Shown here: positions 38,691 to 50,627 of the stretch, piece after piece
How the letters are laid out: each line of letters opens with the position of its first letter
Position numbering within the stretch: the first letter of the stretch is position 1
NCBI GenBank assembly: GCA_018340805.1
Contig: JACMZG010000008.1
Location: forward strand, 53,590,904 to 53,654,903
Direction of reading: 5' to 3'
Source of the DNA: Microvelia longipes
Taxonomy: Eukaryota; Arthropoda; Insecta; Hemiptera; Veliidae
DNA: 64,000 nt
Program-made: the position numbers and the translations under genes
The notes under the pieces: model-generated
What the model was told of the DNA's origin: nothing
Database searches by the model: none
Seen by the model: only the letters and a program-made list of their open reading frames with translations

Positions 38691-40448
38691 TACATCATGT
38701 CTTATTATAATACATGTTACACTAACAAGCTGAATGATAATAAAAAAACTTTTAAACTTATATCTGTAAAACAATTATACGAACAAAAGGCTTTTGAGCT
38801 CTTGGGCCCGCGTTTCCCATGTGGCCGCTTCGTGAAAACATGGTTATTGTCCAGTAGCAGTTGGTTTTTTGGCATAAGCCACAATTTTAGGAAAAATCCA
38901 AATGTATACTTATGGTTTTTAGAAACTGTACCAAAAATCCACGATTAATCAAAACCAAACATTAATGCTTATGATTAAATTAAAGTTCGTCCATTGGGCT
39001 GTTTAAACAAAAATGCAATGATGATAATGAAATACACAAGGGTACCAATGAAAATACTAAAAACTGAATTTAGGCTAAGATGCGAATTAAAGTTAAATCG
39101 TATTCCGCAAATTTATTCCACAAATCTTATCCGATTTGAGTAAAATTTGTAAACATGTATTATTCATACAATCCCGAAACGTCCTTGTATTTTAATTGTT
39201 TCGCCCCAGACTCAACTAGGAGTTTTAGACACTCTAGTTCGCATTGCATGCTAACAATTTTGAATAAATTTAATTAATAACACAGGCTATATTCGTAGAA
39301 AAGAATAGAAGAGGAATGAAATGAAACTAAAAAAATTAGAAAAGAAACGATAGTCAAAAGATTTTAGTAGGTAGTAAGCTGGACATAAATAGCCCTAACT
39401 ATTGACTATTGGCGTTATATTTTTCCGTCAAAGGCATCTATACACTGTTTTAAACGATTATTTCTGGAATAATAAAGAAGGGGAAAATAATACGATTCCC
39501 TTTGATATCCTCAAATAACATAGATAGTCTGGTCTAGAACTCCACCAATTTTCTACTAATCATCTTAAAAATAAACATTATCCAAACGTAATGTAATTAG
39601 AATGTTCTTAATCACATTACTTTGTAAAAGTAATTATTTTAGTAATTAAATGATTTTTTACTGTAATTTTATTTAAATCAAAACTTAATTGCTTGAAAGG
39701 AAATACTTGGCTACTGTTGTTGGCAGAAGGAAAGGGACAGAAATGAGAAGAAACTAATAATTTCACGAGTTTTAACTAGCAAAGGAAATGAGAAATTGGA
39801 TTTCTAGAGAAAACTTGGATCGATAAACGACAGCTAGGGGCAAAGCAACAAGAAACGGAGCAAGTATACAGCAATGTTTTTACTATCCCTTACCATTAGC
39901 TAAGCGTTATAAAAGTCACCTCTATAAAACTAGTAATGAAGGGCAACAGACTGACTTCAGAAAAAAGAATTTTCTACTTGACAAACTTCAACTTTTAAAA
40001 AGTACCTCTTGAGAACTTGGCGTTATGGCCAAGAATCCTTAACAATTAAACTTCTAATAAGTAAAAGGCAAAGATTTAATCTAATAAAATCGCGTTATAC
40101 GCTAGTTAGTTAATGAAATAAATAAAATTTTCTTTTTCTCTTGTACTTATTTTTATAAAATTAATAATAAGAGAGGTATTTTTTCTTTTTTAAAAAATTA
40201 AATTACCTGCAATTAAAAGAAACTTTACGATGAAATTCTAAAAGCTTCTTTAAAAAATCAATAACTAAGGGACCTTAATAAAACAGAATGTTCCTTGAAA
40301 AAATTATAAATTCTTCTTTCCTTGCCTACTACACTATAATGTAGAATTATTAAAATTTCCTAAAATTCTGAAACGGAATCTCAAAGAAATAATTTTCAAG
40401 AGTCTCATCATCATTAATAACAGCAATAGTTAAAACAGAATATAATAA
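38691..40448. other. No gene seen
   Basis: AT-rich. An 83-codon ORF at 38697 has no features. Confidence 0.4.
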
Positions 40449-41163
40449 AAAATTCTGGCGTGGTGGTCCGCATGTCGGGCGAATTTCCTTTGGATGCGTG
40501 TTTCCGTGCTTTTCACATTATATAAGTTTACAACTACAAAATAAATAATTCCGGCGCGGTGGTCGCTGTCGGGCGAATTTCATTTATTATGCGTTTTTCT
40601 GTGCTAAACAACCCATTTCTTGCTTATGCAAGAACCATGCCCATTGCGTGGTTCCGGTTCATGCTTTAGAACCTAAGCAGTTACTCAATTGTCAAGCACT
40701 GCTCGTAACTCATTTTGTCTGTATTTTGCCAAAGGAAATGCGCTAAAACCTTTAAAGATAACTGACTAAGCTTATAGACAAGTAACTAAGCTTTAACCTA
40801 GTGCAAATAATAGTGCGTACTTCTAATTTTAGTGGCATAGTTTAATACAACCAACTGGATAATTATGTGCATTTCCATTGGAAAGTACAGACAAAAAGAG
40901 TTACGAGCAGTGCTTGACAATTGAGTAACTGCTTAGGTTCTAAAGCATGAACCGGAACCACGCAATGGGCATGGTTCTTGCATAAGCAAGAAATGGGTTG
41001 TTTAGCACAGAAAAACGCATTTTAAATGAAATTCGCCCGACAGCGGACCACCGCGCCGGAATTATTTATTTACTAGTAGTAAACTTATATAATGTAAAAA
41101 GCACGGAAACACGCATCCAAAGAAAATTCGCCCGACATGCGGACCACCGCGCCAGAATTATTT
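40449..41163. mobile_element. Rep-C full copy: 715-bp fold-back element
   Basis: The left arm (about 40449-40745) and right arm (about 40865-41163) are near-perfect reverse complements, roughly 290-300 bp each. Landmarks from outside in are aattctggcg-ggtggtccgc, ggatgcgtgtttccgtgc, tataagttta, then a second ccggcgcggtggtcg, then ttgcttatgcaagaac, catgcccattgcgtggttcc and cagttactcaattgtcaagc. The roughly 120-bp centre holds the gtgcaaataat block and caaccaactggataatt. No ORF survives and no target-site duplication is evident. It is the best-preserved Rep-C copy. Confidence 0.85.
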
Positions 41164-41389
41164 TTAGTTGTAAACTTATATTAGGTAAAAAACGATATAA
41201 AGTTATTGTCCCTACTAGGATTTGAACCCAGGTACTCTGGGTTTGAGAGCTCGCATCCAAAGGAATTTCGCCCGACATGCGGACCACCGCGCCAGAATTA
41301 TTTTCTAGTAGTAAACTTATATTTAGTAAAAAAAAAACGATAAAAAATTATCGACCCTTCCAGGATGTGAACCCAGGTATTCTGAGTTT
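41164..41389 (+). repeat. Tandem extra Rep-C end plus tRNA-like modules
   Basis: After the fold-back, an inverted B-box ggatttgaaccc (41218-41229) precedes another gcatccaaaggaatttcgcc copy of the Rep-C end (41251-41305). A second module follows (acgataaaaaattatcgacc, cccaggtattctgag). The terminal unit is therefore present again as a direct repeat. Confidence 0.7.
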
Positions 41390-41948
41390 GAGTGGTCGTA
41401 TTGACTCCGGACCACTGCCATTCAACTCAGAGGCCCAAAAAACATTGAAAACGACACCTTACTCGAAATTTAATTTTCAACGACCGTAATGGTTTTCTAT
41501 ATATTTAGACTTAGACTTTTTGGTAACTTAAAGTGGTCGTATCGTCTTCGGACCGGTTTCATTCGATTCAGCGCCCAAAATTACATAGAAAACGACACCC
41601 TACTCGAAATTTATTTTTTATCGACCTAAATTTTGGTTTTTGGTAATTTACAATGGTTTTTTCGATTTGTAGGTCACTTAGAGTGGTCGTATCGACTTGG
41701 GACCGGTTTCATTCGATTCAGCGTCTCAAAAAACATAAATATAGACCTTTTTCGCGGCAAAAAATATTAACCCTGAATTTTGCTGATTTTTTGAAAATTT
41801 TGCTGACTCAGCAAACCGGGTTAATGACGTCACAAAAACCTGGTTTTCAATAGGGTTCGTGTCCTCCCGAAGGTTGATTTTTGCCAAGTTTGGTTAAAAA
41901 AATATTAATCCGTTCGAAAGATAAAGTGTTTACAAGAAAGTGTCTAAA

Positions 41949-41994
<46 letters not shown>

Positions 41995-42150
41995 TATATA
42001 ATATATATATATATATATAAAGTCTCGCGAAATTTTTATTTCGTCATTAGGGACCTCTGAAACGGATTTGTGTCGTGGTCCGAGGTTCGAATTCCGCCAT
42101 GACGCCTATCCCATTAGCGAATTTTTTCCCAAAGGAAATTCGCTAAAAGT
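41390..42150 (+). repeat. Rep-A copy, most complete
   Basis: Three successive direct repeats of agtggtcgtat-gac-tcggaccggtttcattcgattcagcg-type sequence lie at about 41392, 41530 and 41682. Then come ttgctgactcagcaaaccgg, taatgacgtcac, ttaatccgttcgaa, the TA tract at 41955-42020, agtctcgcgaaat, agggacctctgaaacggatt and a B-box-like ggttcgaattcc (42084-42095). It ends near cccaaaggaaattcgctaaa. No ORF. The internal direct repeats and B-box suggest a SINE-like or composite element. Confidence 0.75.
41955..42020. repeat. (TA)n microsatellite inside Rep-A
   Basis: TA run at the same element position as at 357-458 and 58930-59001. Confidence 0.9.
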
Positions 42151-43564
42151 CTAATCCTGTTAAAAAAACTTTACAGTGAGTGACTTTTTTAATCTGTAGG
42201 ATAGCAAAGCGACCTTTCGTTAGTTTTATACCCTAAAACTCCTCGTTAATATTAATTGACGTTTTGATTACAATTATTGTGAGTGTATTAAAGAGATTAG
42301 GATATAATTTCATGAAACACAATTATCCTAATATTATATTTTTATTTGATTATTTCATATTATCCTAATATTATAATATATTTTTTTTTATTTGACTAAG
42401 TTAATAATGTCAATAGTTGATATTGAGCAATAAATACGCGGAGTGGACATAAGAAATTGGTTGACTATTTATGCAATGAATTTATGCCCCCTTGTTTTCC
42501 TCGTTGAATGAATTATTTTTTGGATATTGAGATTGTGGGATATTTAGGCAGTGAATTTATGCCCTCTCGCCTTCCTCTTCAAACTCATTTTTTCATTAAA
42601 TATTTAGGTTATGGAATATTTTTGTTATTAATTTTTGCTCACCCCGTTGAGCTAATTTTTCTTAGGATATATGGGTTTAGAATATTTATGTAATTAATTG
42701 TGCCCCCTCTCTCTTTCTTTGAGCTAATTTTTCCTTTGGATATTCGCTATAATCCCCTTGATTCTAAAAGCCAAACTTATAACGCTCTCTGGTTATTACC
42801 AGGGTAAATGTTTTGAACTTTTAACTATTAAAATTTCGTATAAAGGATGAGCTCCTAACGTTTCCGTTATATTTAAACAAAGGAAATTCCTGTTTAACAA
42901 AACAAAAATTTTCTAACTAGTACTTTCAGTTGAAAGGATATTACAGAACGTTTTCTTAGAAGGAAATGAGGGCGATAGATAAACTTAACTGAGTGAGTAA
43001 TTAAACATCAAAGGAACAACTTATTAAACCCTTCTCTAACATACTCTTAAACATCTATAAGGGAAAATAATGCTTCCCAAGCTAAACATATGACTAAATG
43101 AAAATACTCGACAAGTCAAAATTTACACCTCTTTAATTATTAAGAGTAATATAACAAAAAGAAATTGAGTTAAATATTTGAATAGTAACATTGTTTTAGT
43201 AAGTTTTACAAGTAACAGTCATGTCTATGGTCTGATATGAAACTTGCTTCAAACAATGCTTATAACTTACTCAGCTCTTCTACATTACATAGGATTTCAA
43301 TATACTTCACAAACTCTACTAACTAAGTCTCGCCCTGATAAAAACCTCGTCCTAAATGACGAAGTTTTATTACAATCTCCCTATTTATATAATATATATG
43401 AAAAAGCCTTTCAACATCAACTATAACAAAGTGAAAAAAGCAAAACAAAAATAATTTTAAACTTAACAGCTAATACTTATACCACCACAGTGGAGAGTGC
43501 TGTAGACTAACAGCTTTTTGAATAATAATGCCTATAGTGAATAACATCAAAATATTAATTAACA
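42151..43564. other. No gene seen
   Basis: 42420-42760 contains four loosely repeated ggatatt-tag-aatttatgccccct blocks, a short degenerate tandem repeat of about 70-80 bp. Otherwise AT-rich and featureless. Confidence 0.45.
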
Positions 43565-45771
43565 GCGTAGGCTTCTGCGGTTATTTTCATGAAGATTTAG
43601 GTCTTCCAGTGGTGACCGCGTCAATGTAGATAAAGAATCTGACGTTTCGCTTCCACTGTGGCAGGCATCTTCAGGGATGCAGGACATCATGGATAGAAAC
43701 AATGCTCTACATAGCTGAACTGAAGATGTAGACGATGGAGGCCCTATTTATACCTGTCTCTGACCTTGTCTTCAAGAACGAAGATTATAGTCATAAGAAG
43801 GGATAATAGGGTTCGACGATTCAGCATGACGTAAACCACTTAAAGGTCGCGCAGGGGTGTCCTATCTGGTTGATGAACTGGCTAAGGGGGGATTTCCGTG
43901 GGATGACGTAATCGGTGGCTGGGTGCTGCGTGAAATAGTTGAAAGCTGAGATTGGCTAAGGGAATTATCTGAAACACGTAGTGAAGAGATAGTCGGTGTC
44001 CAAGTGTTGGAAATCTTCAACCCCGTGTCCCTGTTGATATTATTCCTATGTTTAGCAATCTCAATAGCTTACCTGACAAGCCTTCCTCCTGTGTTCTTGA
44101 CTCTCTTTCTCGCTGGTTGATGACTGTTCGTAACAACGGACTACTGCTTCTTTTTTAACTCTGTCGGATTCTAAATAATATTCTTAACCAGACCATTAAT
44201 CCTTTTCTTGAAAATATAAAAAATATATTTGTTGTAAAAATATATTTTGAGAAACCAATTTATGAAATTACATTCAAAAATGACAAGATAGCGAAGCTAT
44301 AAATAATAATTGTTATTACAACTTAAGGAAATCTCCCAGCAATATTTTTAAGGAATAGAGCTAGAAGAAAAATTTAAAGGTTTCAAAAGGTTGGTTCAAT
44401 TTTAATTACATCCTTACCCTACTTTTCCTAGCTTGCAGCCAGAGTTTCCCCTAGAGGCATTTCTCCAGTTAATGCGGCTTCACCCAAACCCATCCAACCG
44501 AACAATTTTTCTATTGGATCGCCCTTTTTTCCTAAATTATTTATTCGGAAAATGTTAGGAAGTTACCCCTCTACAAGAATTCATCTTAAGGTTGATTCTC
44601 TTTTAAGAGAATCCTAGTCGAAGGGAAAGACGTCTTCAAAGTACATACCCTCCAAGGAACTCACTCATCCCATCATGTTGAAGCCCCATCTAAATCTCCT
44701 CAGGTTCTCGACATTTTAAAGGCTTCTTAAAAGTAAGCGGGTCCATTTTTCCTCTTTTCTTTTAAAACTCCTTATACTAAACCACTAGCTGAAGAATGAG
44801 TAATAAGTTGACGTTTCCTTTAAATTAGCCAACGCTCTAAATAGCCTAAACCGTCTCTTAAGAAAAATTAGCTTTAAAAGAATTCGGTTTTTTACGATTT
44901 TTACATTAAAACTGAACTTGTTTTTTTTTCAAAAATGGAGAAAAAAATTATAAAACTTTTGCCATAAACTCATTTCAATATTTTCCAAGCCGGGTCTGAC
45001 TGGGTGAGTAAACTCTCTTCTTCCTTAAAATATCATCAAACTTTATAGCAAATAATATTTCCAGGGTGGTACCCCGTCCACTTCCTAACTTTTTATTTAT
45101 ACTTTCAGGACCCTCTCATTTTTTTCACTCTCTAGACTCTTTACTAGTGATTTTGGTCGTGAAATTTATGAGACTTTTATAAAGATTAGCTGTCGATATA
45201 AAATTAAATCCCGTTTTTTTCTCTCGGGCCTAAGTTTATAAAAGCTGAAATATTATAGGTTTATTTAAAAAAAAAAACAGGTTTCTTGCCCATCCAGTTT
45301 TAGCTCAGGTTTTATACTAATCTTGCTCAAGGTTTTAGCCATTTTATGCTGAAGATCTTCCGGTGGTGACCGCGCCAATGTATATGAAGAATCCGACGTT
45401 TCGCTTCCATTGTGGGAGGCATCTTCAGGGATGTAGGACATCATGGATAAAAACACTATGCTCTACAAAACAGTTCAGTTCAGTTTTGTAGAGCATTGTG
45501 TTTATCCATGATGTCTTAAATCCTTGAAGATGCCTCTTACAGTGGAAGTGAAACGTCGGATTCTTCGTTTAAATTGACGCGGTCACCACCGGAAGACCTG
45601 AATCTTTATGATAATGAAGATACTTCTGATGAAGGCCTAATTTACGGCTGAAAGCTCAAACTTTGTGTTTTCTTTACCTATATGACTACTTCCTCATAAA
45701 ATTATCTAGTTTAAATAGTTTGGTCAATAATTTTATATTAGCTTCATGACAATAACCGCGGAAGCCTACGC
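43565..45771. mobile_element. 2.2-kb element with 30-bp terminal inverted repeats
   Basis: Left end 43565-43594 (gcgtaggcttctgcggttat...) and right end 45742-45771 are reverse complements with two mismatches. Sub-terminal blocks also pair in inverted orientation: ggtcttccagtggtgaccgc (43611 onward) against 45575-45605, with gacgtttc and catcttcagg inside. No transposase-like ORF is visible; the 63-codon ORF at 45265 lies on the internal palindrome. It is therefore probably non-autonomous. Superfamily not assigned, and no target-site duplication is obvious. Confidence 0.75.
45345..45608. repeat. Internal 264-bp palindrome
   Basis: Left half 45345-45475 and right half 45480-45608 are close reverse complements. 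They carry gatcttccggtggtgaccgc, gaatccgacgtttcgcttcc, ggcatcttcaggga, acatcatggat and ctctacaaaac. It lies near the right end of the 2.2-kb element. It repeats the left-end sequence of that element, as if a second copy had inserted tail to tail. Confidence 0.85.
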
Positions 45772-46429
45772 AGTCTATTATCAGTGTATGCTATTATTTA
45801 AAATGTTCCAGCACATTAACTTTAAAAATCCAGGAAAGGCAAAAAACAAGTAGAAGTATTAATTACAGTTGAGACTATGCTGATAAAACGGAAAACCTAA
45901 GCAAGAGCTGGATTTACAAGCAAGAAATAAATTATCCTCAAGGAAACTAGCCAAGGATACGCACCACAATTATTTTATAGATGTTAACTGGTTTATATTT
46001 AAATTAGGAATAACATTTTTTTAATTTATTAATAAATGAATTTTTAATTTATTAATAAAAGAATTTTTTAAATTGAAAAACAAACTATTGAATAAATGAG
46101 AAATCTATAAATATTAAGTTAATCCATACTTAAGACTTGCGATTCTTATTATAAAATTGTGTTTACACGCACAATGTTAACCTTTCGCGCCTTAAAGTTA
46201 AAGGCCTTCCGCTTCATGGCCTCTGCACGATCATGAGGCCACTATGCAGCCTCATGGTTGATTTAAAAAATTGGCATTAAAATTGGTTAAAAAATTCAAG
46301 GTTTTTATTTTTCGCCAAAAAAGTTCTTTACTTATGTTTTTAGAGCGCTGAATCGAATGATACCATTCCAAAGTCAATAGGGCCATTCTTTATGACCCAA
46401 AATATGATAAGCCCATCGCGAAAAACCTT
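45772..46429. other. No gene seen
   Basis: A small GC-richer spot at 46195-46260 holds ggcctc-N-gaggcc and ctgca/tgcag inverted words. Otherwise AT-rich. Confidence 0.45.
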
Positions 46430-46690
46430 TAAGGATTAACACTAACTTAGCCTTTAACTAGTGCAAATAATGGTTTGCACTACCAAATTTTGAAGGCATA
46501 GTTTTGTATAACCAACAGGATAATTAATTATACGTATTTTCTTTAAAAAATACAGAAAAAACAAGTCAGGAGTAGTGCTTGATAAGTGAGTAACTGCTCA
46601 CGTTATAAAGCATAAACCCAAACCTTAAGCAAGAAATGTATTGTTAGGCACGGCAATATGAATTCTGAAGGCCGATGCTACAAAATTTTT
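46430..46690 (-). repeat. Rep-C half copy
   Basis: Carries ctagtgcaaataatggtttgcacta (stem agtgcaaa/tttgcact at 46460-46481), ataaccaacaggataatta, gatgagtgag-type words, taaagcataaacccaaacct and caagaaatgtattgttaggc. This is the centre plus the right arm of Rep-C. The outer end is missing or decayed. Confidence 0.65.
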
Positions 46691-48379
46691 AAGTTATGGG
46701 CAATTATTTATATTTATTGGAAGGACAACTATGCTTGGAGTAGAGTTTTATTACCCAACATAAGATAAAATATTTCTATAACACAAAAAAGTGTCTTTGA
46801 ATAGCTGAAAAATTAAGTAAAATAATAAAAGCATTAAAATAAAAGCATTTTTGGCTACATTAATGTATTTTCCAGTAATATAATACTATTTATTGAAAAA
46901 ATAATTTCCAGCATAATTAAAATATAATAATACAAAATATTCGTTAGATCTGTTTACAATATTAATTGTTTATAAGTAAGTAAATCTTGCATGCCACATA
47001 AACTCATGGCTTTTGCGTGGTTTGTCCATATAATCTTAAAGAAAATAATATAAAAGGAAGAGTAGAGAAAGATTTGTTTAGACCAAACTGCCCAACAGGA
47101 GTCGTGCACTGTGCATAATGCCCGGGCAATATTGGAACAATTCTAAGATCGACATTGTGCACAAACATTGTGCACAATGTTTGATTTTCTAAATGCCCAC
47201 AACACATCAAAGCCAGACACACATGGCAAATTCACGGAGCAGGTGCCACTAATCGCAAGAAGAAGCTAATTTTGAATGTATGCCACGATGTTACAAATTT
47301 TATGTAAATTTATAGTTATAAATTGAAATTCTATTCCTAGGTAGGAATGCAAATCAACAGGTGAAGCTATCGATGTATAACTATTTTGAGAATTATAAAT
47401 CAATCAAGTGTGAACATTTAGATTACCAGTGTCAGTCGAGTCAAAGCAACTCATATTAAACCTTCAGTTTTTCAGATAAAATACAACGAGTAATTTATTG
47501 AAATCTCATGTTTCTATATCAATACACGTTATCATGAATCGATAACAAAAATATCACTTCAACCCAACCTAGTCATAAATAAAAGAAGAAAAAATAAATG
47601 GTTCCCTTCATGGAATATGCATGACGATATAAATACCAAAAGTGTTAAACTGCTCCAATAGCAACGATCATTGAAAAAGATATTTTTGAAATTAACAGGA
47701 ATAGAGGACGGGTTGGATGAAACCAGCGACGGAAAGTCTTATTTGCAATTCAAATTGAGGTTGTTTTCTGTGAAATGGTCATGTCGACATGGGACGAGAA
47801 ATCAACACTGTGGGTCAACTGCAACACTAAGGCATCAACAATCTCGCTCAGATGGCTTTTGGAAAGCACAGAGTAAACATAATGGACATTACGTGATCAT
47901 ACTAATAATGATGGAATTATAGAAGAGAATGCTTCAACACCGGACTCTGAACAGTAAGACTCATCGTTCTAAGTCCACTGCCGATCTACTATCCAACCTA
48001 GCAACAAGCTCTCATCTGCAGTATTTAAACTTCCTACCCTAGTAGGAAGACATTAAGAAGAGACTAAAAAAAACAAAAAAAAAATGCAATCTAGTACAAG
48101 CGAATCACAAGATAAGTAGGATACAACAGGGTTAAATTTTCAAGTGTTTTACACATGGTAAATGTTACAACACCGGTCATAAGAAATAATTAACAAGTAT
48201 GCTAGCTATAAATGCCAGTTATTATAGTAATTTTACTATAGTAATGTTTACTAATAAGTCTTATAAACACTAAATTTATATAATAATAGTAATATAATGT
48301 ATGCGTGTATAAATAAATATTACCCGAAATTTATGTCACCGATTGTGATTTTGTTTTCCGGTAATTTACCTAGAAGCCC
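46691..48379. other. No convincing gene
   Basis: 47163-47182 is a perfect 20-nt palindrome, AAACATTGTGCACAATGTTT. An 83-codon plus-strand ORF at 47671-47922 lies in a stretch (47660-48010) less AT-rich than its flanks. It shows no domain, and a decayed exon is possible. Confidence 0.4.
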
Positions 48380-48660
48380 ATAAAACGACTTTTAGGTAAT
48401 TTAAAAAGGTCGAATCAAATTCAGACCGGTTTCATTCGATTCAGAGCTCCCAAAAACATATATAAGGATGTTCCTTGCGGCGAAAAATAATAGGCAAGAA
48501 CTTTACCGATTTTTTATCAGAGACATTTGTATTGGATTGGAAAAGCTTGATTGACATTGATCATTGAATAAGCTTCGACTCCCGAAGCTTATCCCGAAGC
48601 TTCCTATCACGCCTATCCCATTTGCGAATTTTTTCCAAAGGAAATATGCTAAAAGTGTCT
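48380..48660 (+). repeat. Rep-A copy lacking the TA tract
   Basis: Reads aaaaggtcgaatcaaattca, accggtttcattcgattcag, a cataag-type word, ttccttgcggcgaaaaataa, then directly cacgcctatcccatttgcga and caaaggaaatatgctaaa. The microsatellite and B-box section found at 41.9-42.1 kb is replaced by unrelated sequence with a cgaagctt duplication. Confidence 0.65.
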
Positions 48661-48799
48661 CGGGGCCCATGTTTATCTACTTGATATAAAAAATAATATT
48701 TTTCACTTCATTAAAAGATACAACCTCAAAATATCCAGTTAATTACATAAAAGAAGAGAAATCAACCAAATAAATTTAGTAAAATTGTAATTTTAAAAG

Positions 48800-48829
48800 C
48801 ACTGCATTTACCTGCAGGTAAATGCAGTG
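48800..48829. repeat. Perfect 30-nt palindrome without loop
   Basis: cactgcatttacctg is followed immediately by its reverse complement, giving 15 bp per arm with CCTGCAGG at the centre. Confidence 0.95.
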
Positions 48830-49854
48830 TTGTACTTAATTAAAATAAACTTTAAAGTTAAAGCTTCATATTACAGAAATTCCGGACATCACATCGTCAT
48901 TATTATTATTATTTAGTGCAATAAGGAATGTGATAGAAAAGCTTTATTACAAGCAATTTGTAAAAAATTCAAAACCAGTCAATTAGTTTTAAGGGAAGAA
49001 CATTTACAACAGATTGTAATAGGTAAGATTTACTTGATAAATAGGGAAGATATTTATCACTGAGCCAGCCTTGTTAGAAAGCATTCGATGGAAGTTGATC
49101 AATAGAAGGGTAATTATTACAGAGAGATTACTTGTTTCTATCCATTGTTAGCAAAGGATTAGGTCCATAACAACAGTGTAGATCCTAATTGTAACTCTTA
49201 AGTTTTTAGTCACTAATTTATAAGATTTTATACACTTTAAAAGATAGAAAAAACTTGAAATTGTGAGACGCTGCAAGAGATTTCTTCTAACGAGAGAAAA
49301 TCTGGAGAAGTAACACTTCCTTAGAAAATAAAATGGTGTTACAAGAAAAGAAAAACACATTACAAGAAAAGAACCACTTTCATACAAGATTACTTAAAGA
49401 AATAACTAAACAATTTTCTAACAATATAAGCAAGAAAGTAAAATCAAATTTTCATTTTAAACTATCATCTCTTGCATTTAAAAACCCCTTTTTAACATTA
49501 TTAAAAAATTGCAAGACGCAAAAATTGCTAACAAATACGTTAAAAAAATATTAAATTAAAAAAGTAAATTGGAAGAAAGACTAGAATAGGGTAACAGCAA
49601 GATGAGAAAATAACAAGAGCGATATCTAATCTAGACGAAGCCCTAGGAGAACAGATGCCACGGACTCAACAAGCTCCGCAACAGATTAATATCTACAATT
49701 CCTAAATATCTACCAACTAAAAACTGTATTTTAAAATTCTTTTCAAAATAAATATAAAAACAAAATAAGCTTTATTATCTTTAAAATAAAAAGTATTATG
49801 TACAAGTTTAAGTATAAAATTAAAGCAATAAAAGTATTAAAAATTTATTGTTTT
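48830..49854. other. No gene seen
   Basis: AT-rich. 73-79 codon ORFs on both strands near 49148-49554 are Lys/Phe/Leu-rich and featureless. Confidence 0.4.
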
Positions 49855-50220
49855 GCAAAAAAATCGGGTACAGGGTTCCTCGGAACTTTTCCTCATAACA
49901 TCGGATACGCTACACTCATCTCATCTTCGAACTCGCTTTGCTTGTCCTCAGAATATAAAAATGACCAAATTTATACTGCAACAAGTCTTCAGACTCGCTT
50001 CGCTCGTCCTCAGATAGTAAATACTATCGATTCATTCCAGCCGGCATCTGTCCATGCAATGACCAAGCTCGATGCTGCTTAACTTTCAAGATTCAACAAA
50101 CCCTTAAATATACTTGTCGGGTTCAAACGAAACTTAGTGTATTTATTCATTACGTAAAGATATACACTTGTACTGAAGTTAAACTTAATTAGATTATTTC
50201 CCGATTTTTTATAATTTTTA
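49855..50220 (+). repeat. Rep-B copy, 5' half
   Basis: Matches 23980-24350 in order: cgggtacagggttcctcgga, ctcatctcatcttcgaactc, gactcgcttcgctcgtcctc, agatagtaaatac, atacttgtcgggttcaaac and acacttgtactgaa. The 94-codon ORF over it (49798-50082) is shared only loosely with the ORF of the 24-kb copy. Confidence 0.75.
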
Positions 50221-50229
50221 AAAACGTAA

Positions 50230-50345
50230 ACAAGTAATATTATTTGTTTAATAATATTATTTACTTGAATAATCAGCTACAGTTGATACTTGCTGTTGAA
50301 TATCCCTGATATCCGACAGCAAATATTGACAGTAGCTGATTCTTC
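50230..50345. repeat. Two adjacent imperfect hairpins
   Basis: The first pairs caagtaatattatt-type sequence with aataatattatttacttg. The second pairs aatcagctac and tgctgtt with gacagca and gtagctgatt (about 50264-50342). Confidence 0.65.
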
Positions 50346-50482
50346 AATTGCTTCTTCAACTGCGGTATTTATTTATTTGTTAAATCATTTTTATAAAACA
50401 TATTAACTATATTTAATTATACAAACAATGTTGTAGCAAATGTTTATATTTCATTATCTTTTTGAATTTAAGGTTATTATAG

Positions 50483-50627
50483 TACGACACACGGCTAAAA
50501 TCAGTTGACAGCGCGGGAAAATAGTGTTGAGAAACCAATAAGGTTGGCCTGATTTGAAATTGAGTGCGTGGTTTAACATCCAGGACTAACCTTATTGGCT
50601 CCCTCGCATGATTTTAGCCGTGTCGTA
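50483..50627. mobile_element. Small MITE, about 145 bp
   Basis: Ends are tacgacacacggctaaaatca (50483-50503) and tgattttagccgtgtcgta (50609-50627), reverse complements apart from a two-base insertion. Inside, ccaataaggtt pairs with aaccttattgg. Flanks are ttatag on the left and ttatag on the right, so a short duplicated target is possible. No coding capacity. Confidence 0.75.

Noticed and set aside
42084..42095. Functional tRNA gene at the B-box
   Set aside because: No acceptor stem, D-arm or anticodon arm can be drawn around it. Only the B-box word is present.
49798..50082. 94-codon ORF
   Set aside because: It overlaps a Rep-B copy, and similarity to the 24-kb ORF is only at the DNA repeat level.
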